Shown here: piece by piece, positions 11,146 through 22,699 of the stretch | How positions within the stretch are numbered: position 1 is the stretch's first letter | Layout of the letters: each line of letters begins with the position of its first letter | From: Gibbula magus | Taxonomy: Eukaryota > Mollusca > Gastropoda > Trochida > Trochidae | Assembly (NCBI GenBank): GCA_936450465.1 | Contig: OW388297.1 | Coordinates: forward strand, 30,212,387-30,276,386 | Reading direction: 5' to 3' | DNA length: 64,000 nucleotides | The notes under the pieces: generated by a model | What the model saw: the letters and a program-made list of their open reading frames with translations, nothing else | Told to the model about the DNA's origin: nothing | Database searches by the model: none | Position numbers and translations under genes: made by a program

Positions 11146-11570
11146 GCACTTGAGTACAGAACGAAGGCGTATGACAAGCGAAAGCGAATGACAAGCGAAG
11201 CAAGCCAAACGCGTAGGAGAGATTCCACTGCTCCTTTACCCTACGCAAGTCAACAACCAACAGTTAGCACTAGAGTACGGACCGAAAGGCGTATGACAAG
11301 CGAAAGCGAATGACAAGCGAAGCAAGTCAAACGCGTAGGAGAGATACCACTGCTCCTTTACCCTTCGCAAGTCAAACACCCAACAGATAGCACTAGAGAA
11401 CGGACCGAAAGGCGTATGACAAGCGAAAGCGAATGACAAGCGAAGCAAGCCAAACGCGTAGGAGAGATTCCAGTGCTCCTTTACCATACGCAAGTCAACA
11501 ACCAACAGTTAGCACTAGAGTACGGACCGAAAGGCGTATGACAAGGGAAAGCGAATGACAAGTGAAGCGA
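11146..11570. repeat. ~122 bp tandem repeats in leader (copy A)
   Basis: Units of 122-123 bp are marked by TAGCACTAGAGTACGGACCG at 11265, 11388 and 11510. They contain GACAAGCGAAAGCGAATGAC and CCACTGCTCCTTTACC. Because 123 is divisible by three, the minus strand shows a repeated 41-residue open frame, which I treat as incidental. Confidence 0.85.
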
Positions 11571-11572
11571 TT

Positions 11573-13800
11573 CACTTGCTAGCCGAAGCGAGTCAAGTAG
11601 AATCGAGCCTAAGGCGAGAGACAGGTGAGTGACCCTCAATCAGTTAACAGATGAGTGACAGACGAGTCACTAACACGCGTAGCCTAGGTGAGGTGACTGA
11701 CAGTCCGTTCCCTTACGCAGGTGAGCGATAGACGAGATACTCACACGTGAATGTAGACGAGATGAATAACCGGCGAATCACTGACGCGAAACACCTAAGT
11801 AGTGTAGCGTAAGACACAACAAATCTTCCGATAGCTAATCGAGAGAGTTGAAAGCGGACCTGCCACGTTGACTTGACTAAGTGGAACCTCCGCGAATGAA
11901 GCCACTTCGGATAACATAGCGATTGCGTCAACCACTGGAGGATCCTCCGACAACCCCGTACTCTCAGCCTCCGTTTCTATACTGATGAACGGAGGGTTCG
12001 ACCCGTCGACGTAGCGGACGTCACGCTCTGGCGAGTCCGGCGAGGAATCACGTGGGGGTGACACCACAGTGACACGACGCGTAGGTCGTGAGGGGTACGT
12101 GATGGGGTCGCAGATGCGGAGGCCCTAGCGGACGTAGAACGCGAACCCTGAGGTACGACATCCGCATTGGGTTCACACGGTAGCATAGTCGTAGTGTGAG
12201 TGGGTAAGGTCCGCGGACCCAGACGCGCATCGAGCAAGGAAGAGACCATATCCTTAACGGATGCCAGAAGGAGGGTCGGATTGACCTTGTCAAACCTAGC
12301 CTTCTTGGACTTCTTCTTTTTGCTCTTGGGCGTAGTGGGTCCGCCAACCTTAAGCCTAAGCGGAGACAACCGCTTGTCTGGCAAGGGGGGGACAACGGGC
12401 GAGTCCGCGGACGAGAACTGGAACACGACGGCGGCGGGGGGGAGCGCGAATCCTTCGACCCCCTTGCGAGTTCGGACAGGACCGACGATTCCCAGTCGAA
12501 TTCATCCGCCCGTTCCGTGAGGACAATGTCTACGTCCTCCTCCGGAGACGGATGACGAAAGGGAGACATCTCCCTACGTTGAGCTGACGACGCACGCTTC
12601 TGAAGCGAAGCCCTATCTGCCACAGACTTGCATATGGCGGAAACGTACGCGTGGAACTCCGATTCGGAGAGAGGAGCGCACTCGTCGCAACGGTACTCCT
12701 CTTCACAAAGGTCCTTACACTTCCTACATAACAAGTGCGGATCCTTAGAGACGGACTTCCTGCCTCCGCAATTCGTGCAAAAGGCGGAGTACATGGCGGA
12801 CGAAACGATAAGTCGCGTAACGTAAGCGAAGGTAGAGACAGTCGAGTCACCTACGCGGTGTGGCGAAACATGAGACACTCGCCCGCGTAGCGTAGACGAG
12901 GTGAATCCCTACGGAAAAACACCTAAGCAGCGTAGCGTAGACGAGGTGAGTCACACACGTGAAACACCTAAGCAGCGGAGCGAAAGAACAACAACTCTGA
13001 CGATAGGTAATCGAGAGAGTTGAACCAAAGACTCTGAACTCGAAGAGCACAAAGTCAAAATCAAGTAACGACCCGCCAAGGTAAAACAAAGACGAACAAG
13101 CCAGAAAAATACTAGGCTAAACACTTACAAGATAATTCAATCTTTATTTCACATAACAATCGTGCGTATACCAAACCGTAAGTGACTGGCGTAGCGAGTC
13201 ACTTGAACCAAACTGATTCAACCTAAGGCTGAGTCATGTAGATTCGACCTAAGGCGATACCAATGGTAGGCGAAAGCTAGCAACGGGCCACGCGTGTCAC
13301 TGGCGAGGAGTGTATCCACTGCTCCTTAACCAAGCTAGTCAAGCAGATTTCACGTAAGGTGATATCCGCGATCCACCTTAGGCGAATAACTAGCGAAGCC
13401 AGTGACAGGCGAGGCGAGAAGCCAAGCGAGACGCGAAGCACTTGAGTACAGACCGAAAGGCGTATGACAAGCGAAAGCGAATGACAAGCTAAGCAAGCCA
13501 AACGCGTAGGAGAGATTCCACTGCTCCTTTACCCTACGCAAGTCAACAACCAACAGTTAGCACTAGAGTACGGACTGAAAGGTGTATGACAAGCGAAAGC
13601 GAATGACAAGCGAAGCAAGTCAAACGCGTAGGAGAGATACCACTGCTCCTTTACCCTTCGCAAGTCAAACACCCAACAGGTAGCACTAGAGAACGGACCG
13701 AAAGGCGTATGACAAGCGAAAGCGAATGACAAGCTAAGCAAGCCAAACGCGTAGGAGAGATTCCACTGCTCCTTTACCCTACGCAAGTCAAACACCCAAC
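11573..13800 (-). repeat. Element 1 internal tandem copy B (leader + gag)
   Basis: This is the second copy of the 2.3 kb module, nearest the 5' terminal repeat, and so probably the original arrangement of leader plus gag. It includes leader repeats at 13437-13800. Confidence 0.8.
11810..12794 (-). pseudogene. gag-like ORF, copy B (element 1)
   Basis: It starts MYSAFCTNCGGRKS at 12794 in a GCC-ATG-T context. Cysteines follow CX2C-X13-CX2C-X3-C-X5-CX2C (residues 6, 9, 23, 26, 30, 36, 39), identical in spacing to the gag of element 2. An acidic region (SPEEDVDIVLTERADEF), Pro/Ser-rich stretch, basic KSKKKKSKKARFDK stretch and helix follow. The frame breaks at a G7 run near 12385-12391 and again near 12050, after which ESTGLSEDPPVVDAIAML is readable to about 11810. 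Homology ends there and leader sequence of the next module begins, so the C-terminal half of gag is missing. Confidence 0.65.
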
Positions 13801-14076
13801 AGTCAGGTGAGAGAAAACAAAGAATCACGAGCTGCACGTGCGGCGCATGCAACCCACCTACTCCGGGCGGTCGCTAGCTAGCACATGTCAACAAGGCCCC
13901 TTGAAATCTAACACCTACTTGAAGCAGATTGTAAACACAACCCGCACTATCCAAAGATTAAAGTTGAGGGTATCTCTTGAATAAACAAGAGAAATATAGC
14001 AAGTTAGCAAAACAAGTCGCTAAATACCCAGTCACAGAACAAAAACAAACACGTCTGTCTTGCTCTGCAACTTTTA
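12795..14076 (-). promoter_or_regulatory. Element 1 5' leader with tandem repeats
   Basis: About 1.3 kb between the 5' inverted terminal repeat and the gag start has no believable ORF. It holds ~123 bp repeats (13437-13800, TAGCAC markers at 13558 and 13681) and many GCGTAGCG/GCGAAGCG motifs. By position it should contain promoter and RNA leader functions; no TATA element was identified. Confidence 0.5.
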
Positions 14077-14256
14077 GGAGAGTGAACTAGACAGGTAGTG
14101 ACGTCACGAGACCACCTGGACTTACCGCCCTTGGATAAGGGACTATACGCACCCCTTCTCCACTGGTTCAAGGTCGGCTGTGTTAAGGTTGAAATAGCAT
14201 ACCTATTAGGAGGTAGGCATAGTAGGTCTAGTCAACAGATAGGTGTTTAAATAATA
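14077..14256 (-). repeat. Element 1 right (5') inverted terminal repeat
   Basis: This is the reverse complement of 6779-6940, followed by GATAGGTGTTTAAATAATA at the outer edge, which matches the other half of the internal junction at 7048-7070. Confidence 0.9.
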
Positions 14257-17200
14257 CAGTTATTTCGTATTCTTTTGATCTCATTTAGAATATTCTTGCG
14301 AAGTATGGGATGGGTGTGCTCAATCGATCTAAGGCAAATATTGTAATCGAGGTATACTGATCATGACCTGTATTATTAAACTTGTTGGGAAACATTACAG
14401 AACGCAAAAGAAAGCTAAACATTTGTCTTTTTAAATACCATACGAAAAATATAGCATCTTCCTTAGCTGTCTTGTTCCTGGGAATATGGCATAAAATGTA
14501 ATTATAACTACAATCTTCGTAACTTCGTAATAATATATCACTCCCTTTCTCAAGACTAAACTTGTGTATGATACAAGTTGTTTGTCTACACAAAGAAGGT
14601 GGAACTAATGATTTAATGTACAATGTTATAATCTATAATGAAACTGTTTTTCCTTAGAAAAATTTAATAGTACAAATAATCCTCTGAGGTTATTTACATG
14701 CCAATGATTGATGAGAACTGTACTACAATATCTGTAATAAATAAGTAATAAGTAATAAATCACATTTAATCAGTTGAAAAGCATACATTCGTTCAATTAT
14801 TTCATTCAACATCAACAGCATTGGTAATTGAAAATATTTCCAAACAATAACATGCCAATTTAGGTTTTTTAAAAGGTAATGGACAACTAAAATTTGTATA
14901 ATTATTTCACAAGGAATATTTTGACAAGCAATATATGTTTATACATAAAATTGGATATTTTGATTCACCATTGCGCCTGAGATCACAATACACCAGCTAT
15001 CGGATTGTACTCATACTAGAAATATTTTGAAGGATTTGATGAAAGATAGCTGAAGGAAATATTGATTTAACAAAATGAAATTTCATCTTTGCTTTCAAGG
15101 GGAAAGGGGAACTAACTGTATAAATGCCACTTGTCTACAAGTGAACAAAAATTCTATGCTATGAGCAGAAAAGGTAAGAGATCTCACTTAAGATTTATCC
15201 AAAAGGATACATTGCGGTATTAGCAGTCACGCAAGAAGAAGAACATAACAAATAATAGGCAGCAGGATTATATTTGTTTTATTCCACTCATTATTCAGAC
15301 ACATTGTGAATGATTTAGAAACTGCAAAGAGAAAACCTGGTAAATGGTCAAGAACCCGATATACCTGTAATCAGGATCGTGTATACTTTCATGTATGTTT
15401 CTTATATTATCATGTATACTTTGACAGCTGTATTAACATGTATAATGTTGAGTCTGTACATGTACACATCTGATGGGAATATAAACATAAACAAACTAAA
15501 TAAAACTGCGCTAAATATAGGGGTCCTATTTTTCAGTTGGATCTTATGTTCACTCTGTTAATCAGTTGATTATTTTGGCATATATAAATAATTGTCTGCT
15601 TTTCAGCGGGTATATCGTTATCTATTTCGCTGCTGCTGCTGCAACTTCGTTTGCCATTAATTTATTCTGGTGCTGCTGCCGGTGTCTACTCCGTAGTCGC
15701 CCTGTTAACTCATATTATATATAATTTAGGGCCCTCCACGAACCGCCACGCCCATGACCATTAACCCTTAACAATGTGTTTATTTGTGTTGTGTGTGCGA
15801 CGGAAATTCCCTTGGTCCCACTCTCTGTGAGTGGACACCGCACGCACAGCTGAGAATGTGTTTTAATAACCGAAAACATCATTTAGGAGGCATTATTTGG
15901 TATCATTGTGTGGTTAGAATAGCACAATGTTGAAGTGCATATATCAATACGCCTAATTAAAGAAACGGTGCAACTTTGAAATTATTGTTGACTGTCAAAC
16001 TGTTTTGCGCAAAATGAATGATTATTGACATTGTATGATAAAGAAATGATCATGCTCGTTATTATAAATATCTTGCTTTAATAAGAATAAACATTATGTA
16101 TTTAACTCGCCGAGGCTCGAAAAATACATGATTTTTCCTTACAGTTAAATAAACGTTTTTGATTAGCTAATTTACCTTATGTACCCCGCTAGTCTCACGA
16201 TGTACAAATTTCATGTACCCCGTATCATAATAACAGCTCCTAGCTAAGAGTAGGTGTCAAACAATGGTCAGATGACGTTATTAAATGATATTCGAATAAA
16301 CTAAAATTAAATCGTTTTAAGTAAGTGAGTTGTAATAGGTTACACGATTTTTAGTTTCAGTCGATACGGATGACGCAAATTTGTTTACGTTTAGGGTCAA
16401 AATCGTGCAAACGGGTCATACGGTCTCATGTACCACATATGTAAAAGTATAATCCCTCGCCTACATCAGACCGTATTATCCTCGAGGGAAGCATATAGCT
16501 TATTATACTAATGCAGGATATTGACCATCCCAACACACTCGTTCATGATAACCTTTATTTATCCCCAATGGAAAATTTGTCTTATACTAAAAAAAGGGCC
16601 TTGGGTAATACAAAATAACAAAAAGTGAAATTAAATATATACACATTAATAACATGCACTGATGCCGGTTACCAATAACAGTGCACTTGCTTTTGATATA
16701 TTAATCAGCAAAATCGTGTTTCAAGAGTGACAATTTCGTATGGATATTTAGAATTTGTATACTGTATGGGACAAAGGACTCTATTAGTTTTGAAATGCAA
16801 GATTTTGAAACGACGTCCAGAAGGTAGATCTTGCAAGTGTGGCGGGTCTGATTGTATGGAAAGAGTCTTATGTTTTAACTCCGCAATCAGACTTAAAATA
16901 TGCTCAACATAAAAGCCGCAAATTTTGCCGAAGGTGTCATTTGATATCGTCTAGTTGATGATGTTAGGCCAGAATAAAACTCTAAGTCAAGACATATATT
17001 TCATGCACGTTTCACAATTTGGATGATGGTAGTTATATTACAATAATGAATAAGAGCTCCCCGGAAGCACGCGAAGAGCGTATTGCTGTGTTCATATTGT
17101 CAGCTGATTGGTCGGCGACTCGGTGCGTAAGTAGCTGAATACAGTTGCCTGATATAGTTAAATTTATACAGAATTATATAACATTAGATACATGATTATA

Positions 17201-17350
17201 TTAAAAACGATATGTTACATTGTTATTGCGATACCTGCGCCTAAACCGTAAAATCTGAAAATTATGCAATTCCGTTCATTTATTCATTAAAACCATTCCT
17301 GCATTGCACTGACTGCAGTGGGCAATGCAGAGACTGTCCTAATATGTGAG
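14257..17350. other. Non-coding AT-rich interval
   Basis: No supported gene. There is a short (GCT)n run near 15632-15645 and two ATGTACCCCG motifs near 16178 and 16214. Open frames are short and AT-driven. Confidence 0.6.
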
Positions 17351-17496
17351 AGATATACCCATACTTTTCCTCGTGTATCGAACGATACCCTACAATTTGT
17401 GTCTGTTGGGCCCTTTCGAGGCGTAAGCCGAGGAAGTTTCTTTGGGGAAAAGTGTAGGGTACCATTTGGTACGCGAGGAAAAGTATGGGTATATCT
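17351..17496. mobile_element. Foldback MITE, copy 2
   Basis: AGATATACCCATACTTTTCC at the left is mirrored exactly by GGAAAAGTATGGGTATATCT at the right. The TIR continues inward as CTCG/CGAG. It is the same family as 4100-4202 and has no coding potential. Confidence 0.75.
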
Positions 17497-17917
17497 GTCT
17501 TATACCCCACTTACGGTCGAGTGAAAACGGATGCTATTTCATAATATTTCTCAACAGCTGTAAACAAGCTCAATTTGTGTATGAAACGCACAACCCAAAT
17601 ACGGCCTCACGCTCAGCCCGTGCTGTGTTGTATGATTACCCATTTTAGGGCTCGGAATCTAATTGATATGGCCCAATGACGGTATTGTCGACGCAGATGC
17701 ACCTGCATCTCGCTGAGATGTACAGCTAACGCCATAAACCGCATGGCTAATATCAACATGGCCAAACAGAGAAAAAAGAAGCAACTTTCAGGTCGTTAAG
17801 ACATTTTGCATTAAACATTAAATAACATTCTAATATAAAAATAAATGTGTGATATTATATCACGCTTTATAAGAACCTTATTCATTTGGTCATGAACAAA
17901 TTTATGAAGTTTCAAAT

Positions 17918-17980
17918 GACCTCGTGGTCTAATGGTTAGTACGTTCGGTCAGAAAGCAACATGACACAGGCTCGATCCAA
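17918..17980 (+). other. tRNA-like sequence (SINE head or tRNA pseudogene)
   Basis: An A box TGGTCTAATGG (17925-17935) and a B box GGCTCGATCC (17969-17978) are correctly spaced, and the first 18 bases resemble tRNA-Arg/Glu 5' ends. The arms do not fold into a full cloverleaf and no acceptor stem closes, so it is not a functional tRNA. The tandem duplication breakpoint falls inside the B box. Confidence 0.5.
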
Positions 17981-18078
17981 GGTTTCTTATATGTTCATAT
18001 ATAATCTGACATTTTATAAAGTATCATCACTTAGATTTAGAAAATTTAGAAAATTGACTCCATTAATTTCTCAGTTGT

Positions 18079-18160
18079 TAAAAAGTGTAGGTATATTAAA
18101 AAAAAGTTTAGGTATATCAGAAAAAAGTGTAGGTATATCAGAAAAAAGTGTAGGTGTATC
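18079..18160. repeat. 21 bp tandem repeats
   Basis: About four units of GTGTAGGTATATCAGAAAAAA, degenerate at the left. The 21 bp period yields heptapeptide repeats in open frames on both strands, which are not believed to be genes. A second copy is at 20323-20403 through the tandem duplication. Confidence 0.85.
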
Positions 18161-18794
18161 GGCTAATACACCAACACTTGTAACAAGAGAAATCATAGCA
18201 ACGCGACCGGAAGTGGGGAATAGGACATGTATCCATACATGTGTTGACAAGATCGACTTCACTTTTTAACATTCCATTGTTTGTAACTATGGCATTCTGA
18301 AGCTCAACGAGCAGTAAAGCAAGGGACGATTATAAAAATTTACAAGGTCTAATGAGGAATGGACAAGTCGAGAAAACCATATCAAAAGTTACAAACCTAC
18401 ATTGGTTTAAACTTTCAACTTAGATTTAGATAATAGACAATACGGGATTGTTTTATCACTGAGGTTTAAGGAATGAAAACAAATTAGATTGATAAGAACT
18501 TCTTTATTCTAAGAAGGCGACGTTTCTTCACATATTCTAATGTCGCTGTCAAGTAAGGAATACATGAGAAAAAATCTTACAAAATACAAGAATGTTCTAA
18601 CATTAGATGAGTTGTGTATACGATAAATAAAATTGATGTACAAATGTTATATATCACAGAGCTTTGACCATATTTGTACTAAATAATGACTTTTGATGTG
18701 AGTTTCAAAACCATAACAAGATAATACATGCGTTATTATAGATTCTAAATGATAAGAATCCTGGACATTCAATATTGATCATACGTATAAAATA

Positions 18795-20213
18795 GTACGT
18801 TTTTGATTAAACGTCATTATTTTTACTTACCGTAGACAAGTGACCTTAGCCTTATAGCCATATAACATGTAATGGACTCATTCCCACAGAAGTAATGAAA
18901 CATCATTACACAGATCAATCGGAGTTACCCGCCCCTCACTAGTCCACTGGGTGGCGTGACCTGTCATTCACATTACCTAGGAGTCCCAATTAACGACGAA
19001 TGCGTAAGAGGGGAGGCGGGACGGGTATGACGACGGTCACTTGTCTACGGTAAGTAAAAATAATGACGTTTAATCAAAAACGTACTATTATTTAATTACT
19101 AACCTCCGACAAGTGACCTTAGCCTGATACCACTGTAGGTGGTGGGTAGAGTTCATCGCATAGCGGTAACTCTCAAGATTGATCTGGTGATCGGCGACCT
19201 AGCGAGCGATTGTTCTAATGAGGATAATTGTCTGACCTCTCGCAGTCGACGATCCCTAATTAAAACACCACAAAACCCCGTATAACCATTCAAAACAATT
19301 CATTTAATGGTTAAATATGAGCCGTTCTCAACTCGTGAGTGCTTGTTAGCGTGGATGGTTGCGTCCCCTGCCAGGGGGGGCCCCCGTGGTTCGCTGCTGG
19401 GCAAAAACCTGCGCCCCTAGACGGGCTACGCCCTCCAGGTCCTCCGTGGAGACATCGCGCAGGTAATGGTTGGCGAACACCAAGCCCGACTTCCAAAAGC
19501 AGCCGGCCATGATGTCCGCCATTGACAGGTTGCTGTGTAGGGCCATAGTCACCGATATGGCCCTGATCTCATGCGGATTGGTCTGCGCCGGTGCCGGCAG
19601 TCTGGCCGCCTTGCAGGCGTCCACTACTGCCGACCTTAGGTAAACTCCCAGCTGCCTCTTGTCCAACTCCTTCGAGCTCGTCTTGGAGTGGGGCAAGAAG
19701 AGCCTGCGTCTCCCTTGTCTCAGCTAGCACGTCTTCTCAACGTAGATGCGCAGAGCGCGTACCGGACAAAGGAGACGTTCTTGTTCGTCCGTCGGCTCGA
19801 TAGCCGAGGAGATTGATGGCAGTGTGAAGGTCCGTCCACGCTCGTCAGCGCCCTGGTTCTTACACAGGAACTCCGGTGCCAGACCCAAGGTCGCTGACCC
19901 TCCATCTCTCACCTCAAACCTGAGCAAATCAGCTTGCAACGCGTGCAACTCTGATATTCTGGCCGCTGACCCCATCGCCACTAAGAAAGAAGTTTTAATG
20001 GTGAGACGCAGCAGCGTCGTGTCTGTCAGCGGCTCATAGTGCTCAGACTTGAGGTGATTCAAAACTATCGCCAGATCCCACTCTGGCGGCCTCAGTTTGT
20101 GGGGGTTCTCGTGCACCCGTCTGCTTGGGTTGCTCCTGAGAAGATCCCACCTGATTGGCAGGGGGACTGGTTCCTGAGCGCAGAGTCTCCGGAGGGGGAC
20201 ATACCACGGCCTT
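18795..20213 (-). mobile_element. Truncated duplicate of DIRS-like element 2 left end
   Basis: It begins GTACGTTTTTGATTAAACGT after ATA and carries the inverted repeat (18834-18974), the internal junction (19085/19086) and the YR 3' half. It stops at the duplication breakpoint at 20213, so this copy lacks RT, gag and the right terminal repeat. Confidence 0.85.
19346..20213 (-). pseudogene. YR fragment in duplicated copy
   Basis: It is identical in content to the YR at 21589-22456: PPEWDLA, AARISELHALQADLLRFEV, CPVRALRIYVEKTC, an in-frame TAG, then ELDKRQLGVYLRSAV, HEIRAIS, CFWKSG and NHYLRDVS. It is cut at its 5' end by the tandem duplication junction, so no start or upstream frame remains. 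Confidence 0.8.
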
Positions 20214-21037
20214 GCTCGATCCAAGGTTTCTTATATGTTCATATATAATCTGACATTTTATAAAGTATCATCACTTAGATTTAGAAAATTTAGAAAATTG
20301 ACTCCATTAATTTCTCAGTTGTTAAAAAGTGTAGGTATATTAAAAAAGGTTTAGGTATATCAGAAAAAAGTGTAGGTATATCAGAAAAAAGTGTAGGTGT
20401 ATCGGCTAATACACCAACACTTGTAACAAGAGAAATCATAGCAACGCGACCGGAAGTGGGGAATAGGACATGTATCCATACATGTGTTGACAAGATCGAC
20501 TTCACTTTTTAACATTCCATTGTTTGTAACTATGGCATTCTGAAGCTCAACGAGCAGTAAAGCAAGGGACGATTATAAAAATTTACAAGGTCTAATGAGG
20601 AATGGACAAGTCGAGAAAACCATATCAAAAGTTACAAACCTACATTGGTTTAAACTTTCAACTTAGATTTAGATAATAGACAATACGGGATTGTTTTATC
20701 ACTGAGGTTTAAGGAATGAAAACAAATTAGATTGATAAGAACTTCTTTATTCTAAGAAGGCGACGTTTCTTCACATATTCTAATGTCGCTGTCAAGTAAG
20801 GAATACATGAGAAAAAATCTTACAAAATACAAGAATGTTCTGACATTAGATGAGTTGTGTATACGATAAATAAAATTGATGTACAAATGTTATATATCAC
20901 AGAGCTTTGACCATATTTGTACTAAATAATGACTTTTGATGTGAGTTTCAAAACCATAACAAGATAATACATGCGTTATTATAGATTCTAAATGATAAGA
21001 ATCCTGGACATTCAATATTGATCATACGTATAAAATA

Positions 21038-21217
21038 GTACGTTTTTGATTAAACGTCATTATTTTTACTTACCGTAGACAAGTGACCTTAGCCTTATAG
21101 CCATATAACATGTAATGGACTCATTCCCACAGAAGTAATGAAACATCATTACACAGATCAATCGGAGTTACCCGCCCCTCACTAGTCCACTGGGTGGCGT
21201 GACCTGTCATTCACATT
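21038..21217 (-). repeat. Element 2 left (3') inverted terminal repeat
   Basis: It shows the shared terminal block, then the family-specific GACAAGTGACCTTAGCCTTA. It is the reverse complement of 26045-26186 with a few substitutions. Confidence 0.88.
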
Positions 21218-21279
21218 ACCTAGGAGTCCCAATTAACGACGAATGCGTAAGAGGGGAGGCGGGACGGGTATGACGACGG

Positions 21280-21370
21280 TCACTTGTCTACGGTAAGTAA
21301 AAATAATGACGTTTAATCAAAAACGTACTATTATTTAATTACTAACCTCCGACAAGTGACCTTAGCCTGA
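21280..21370. repeat. Element 2 internal complementary region
   Basis: CACTTGTCTACGGTAAGTAA leads through CAAAAACGTAC|TATTATTTAAT into CTAACCTCCGACAAGTGACC, so the two element ends are fused here. The equivalent junction in the duplicated copy is 19085/19086. Confidence 0.85.
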
Positions 21371-21588
21371 TACCACTGTAGGTGGTGGGTAGAGTTCATC
21401 GCATAGCGGTAACTCTCAAGATTGATCTGGTGATCGGCGACCTAGCGAGCGATTGTTCTAATGAGGATAATTGTCTGACCTCTCGCAGTCGACGATCCCT
21501 AATTAAAACACCACAAAACCCCGTATAACCATTCAAAACAATTCATTTAATGGTTAAATATGAGCCGTTCTCAACTCGTGAGTGCTTG

Positions 21589-22515
21589 TTAGCGTGGATG
21601 GTTGCGTCCCCTGCCAGGGGGGGCCCCCGTGGTTCGCTGCTGGGCAAAGACCTGTGCCCCTAGACGGGCTACGCCCTCCAGGTCCTCCGTGGAGACATCG
21701 CGCAGGTAATGGTTGGCGAACACCAAGCCCGACTTCCAAAAGCAGCCGGCCATGATGTCCGCCATTGACAGGTTGCTGTGTAGGGCCATAGTCACCGATA
21801 TGGCCCTGATCTCATGCGGATTGGTCTGCGCCGGTGCCGGCAGTCTGGCCGCCTTGCAGGCGTCCACTACTGCCGACCTTAGGTAAACTCCCAGCTGCCT
21901 CTTGTCCAACTCCTTCGAGCTCGTCTTGGAGTGGGGCAAGAAGAGCCTGCGTCTCCCTTGTCTCAGCTAGCACGTCTTCTCAACGTAGATGCGCAGAGCG
22001 CGTACCGGACAAAGGAGACGTTCTTGTTCGTCCGTCGGCTCGATAGCCGAGGAGATTGATGGCAGTGTGAAGGTCCGTCCACGCTCGTCAGCGCCCTGGT
22101 TCTTACACAGGAACTCCGGTGCCAGACCCAAGGTCGCTGACCCTCCATCTCTCACCTCAAACCTGAGCAAATCAGCTTGCAACGCGTGCAACTCTGATAT
22201 TCTGGCCGCTGACCCCATCGCCACTAAGAAAGAAGTTTTAATGGTGAGACGCAGCAGCGTCGTGTCTGTCAGCGGCTCATAGTGCTCAGACTTGAGGTGA
22301 TTCAAAACTATCGCCAGATCCCACTCTGGCGGCCTCAGTTTGTGGGGGTTCTCGTGCACCCGTCTGCTTGGGTTGCTCCTGAGAAGATCCCACCTGATTG
22401 GCAGGGGGACTGGTTCCTGAGCGCAGAGTCTCCGGAGGGGGACATACCACGGCCTTGCCGGCCACTTCGGTGCGACCAGGAGCAGACGTCTCGTCTCCTG
22501 GGCTTTTGCCACCAC
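21589..22515 (-). pseudogene. Tyrosine recombinase (element 2), internally deleted
   Basis: From the right: LLLVAPKWPARPWYVPLRRL (the RT/RH-YR linker typical of DIRS), then VHENPHKL joined directly to PPEWDLAIVLNHLKSEHYEP. In element 3 about 110 residues of the YR N-terminal core-binding domain lie between the equivalent points, so that domain is deleted. The catalytic domain has AARISEL (first Arg), HEIRA (HxxR), CFWKSG and NHYLRD (Tyr). An in-frame TAG at 21967-21969 follows VEKTC. The enzyme could not be functional as written. Confidence 0.82.
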
Positions 22516-22699
22516 TTGGGTCAGAATGGCAGGGGGGGGGAAAAGCGTAAGCGTCCATCCCCTCCCATCCTAACGCGAGCGCGTCTAATCCCCATGCCAG
22601 GGGGTCTGGTACTGGAGATACGTATACCAGCAGCTGGCGATTGAGCCGTGTCGCGAAGAGGTTGACATGCGGCCTGCCGAACTGGAGACAGATTGCCTC

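Larger units (their letters stand above)
9290..11572 (-). repeat. Element 1 internal tandem copy A (leader + gag)
   Basis: The region matches 11573-13800 at an offset of about 2.28-2.30 kb, with small indels. For example GCTAGCCGAAGCGAGTCAAG occurs at 9298 and 11580, and the gag head starts at 10496 and 12794. Each copy comprises a gag-like frame followed on the right by a leader carrying ~122 bp repeats. Confidence 0.8.
6743..14256 (-). mobile_element. DIRS-like element 1 (non-autonomous)
   Basis: The element is bounded by inverted terminal repeats (6779-6940 against 14077-14238, about 160 bp, nearly identical apart from small changes). It has an internal copy of the joined ends at 6992-7092, as expected for DIRS elements with an internal complementary region. 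The left terminus begins GTACGTTTTTGAG and the right ends TTTAAATAATA; both flanks read ATA at the boundary. Coding order on the minus strand is gag-like (right) to YR (left). Reverse transcriptase and RNase H are absent, replaced by tandem leader+gag modules and repeat-rich DNA, so the element must borrow those enzymes. A SINE is inserted at 8189-8501. There is no target-site duplication, as usual for YR retrotransposons. Confidence 0.85.
17970..20213. repeat. Tandem duplication 1, left copy
   Basis: This 2.24 kb unit is repeated directly as 20214-22456. Differences are very few: a one-base A-run change near 18098, a substitution in AATGTTCTRACATTAG, and two in the GCAAARACCTGYGCCCC segment. 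Both breakpoints share only GC. The unit includes 0.8 kb of element 2 flank plus its left terminus, internal junction and YR 3' half. Confidence 0.9.
20214..22456. repeat. Tandem duplication 1, right copy
   Basis: This is the second copy of the 2.24 kb unit. Its right edge runs uninterrupted into the rest of element 2 (22457 onward), while its left edge abuts the end of copy 1, so this is the copy joined to the full element. Confidence 0.9.

Noticed and set aside
10985..13852. Repeated open frames on the minus strand with LSYAFGLLRLSFAFACHTPF-type units
   Set aside because: They are translations of the ~122 bp leader repeat; the period happens to be divisible by three. No start context, no conservation beyond the DNA repeat.
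18071..18262. Heptapeptide-repeat ORFs on both strands
   Set aside because: A 21 bp microsatellite-like repeat produces them in either direction; the frames are short and have no partner exons.
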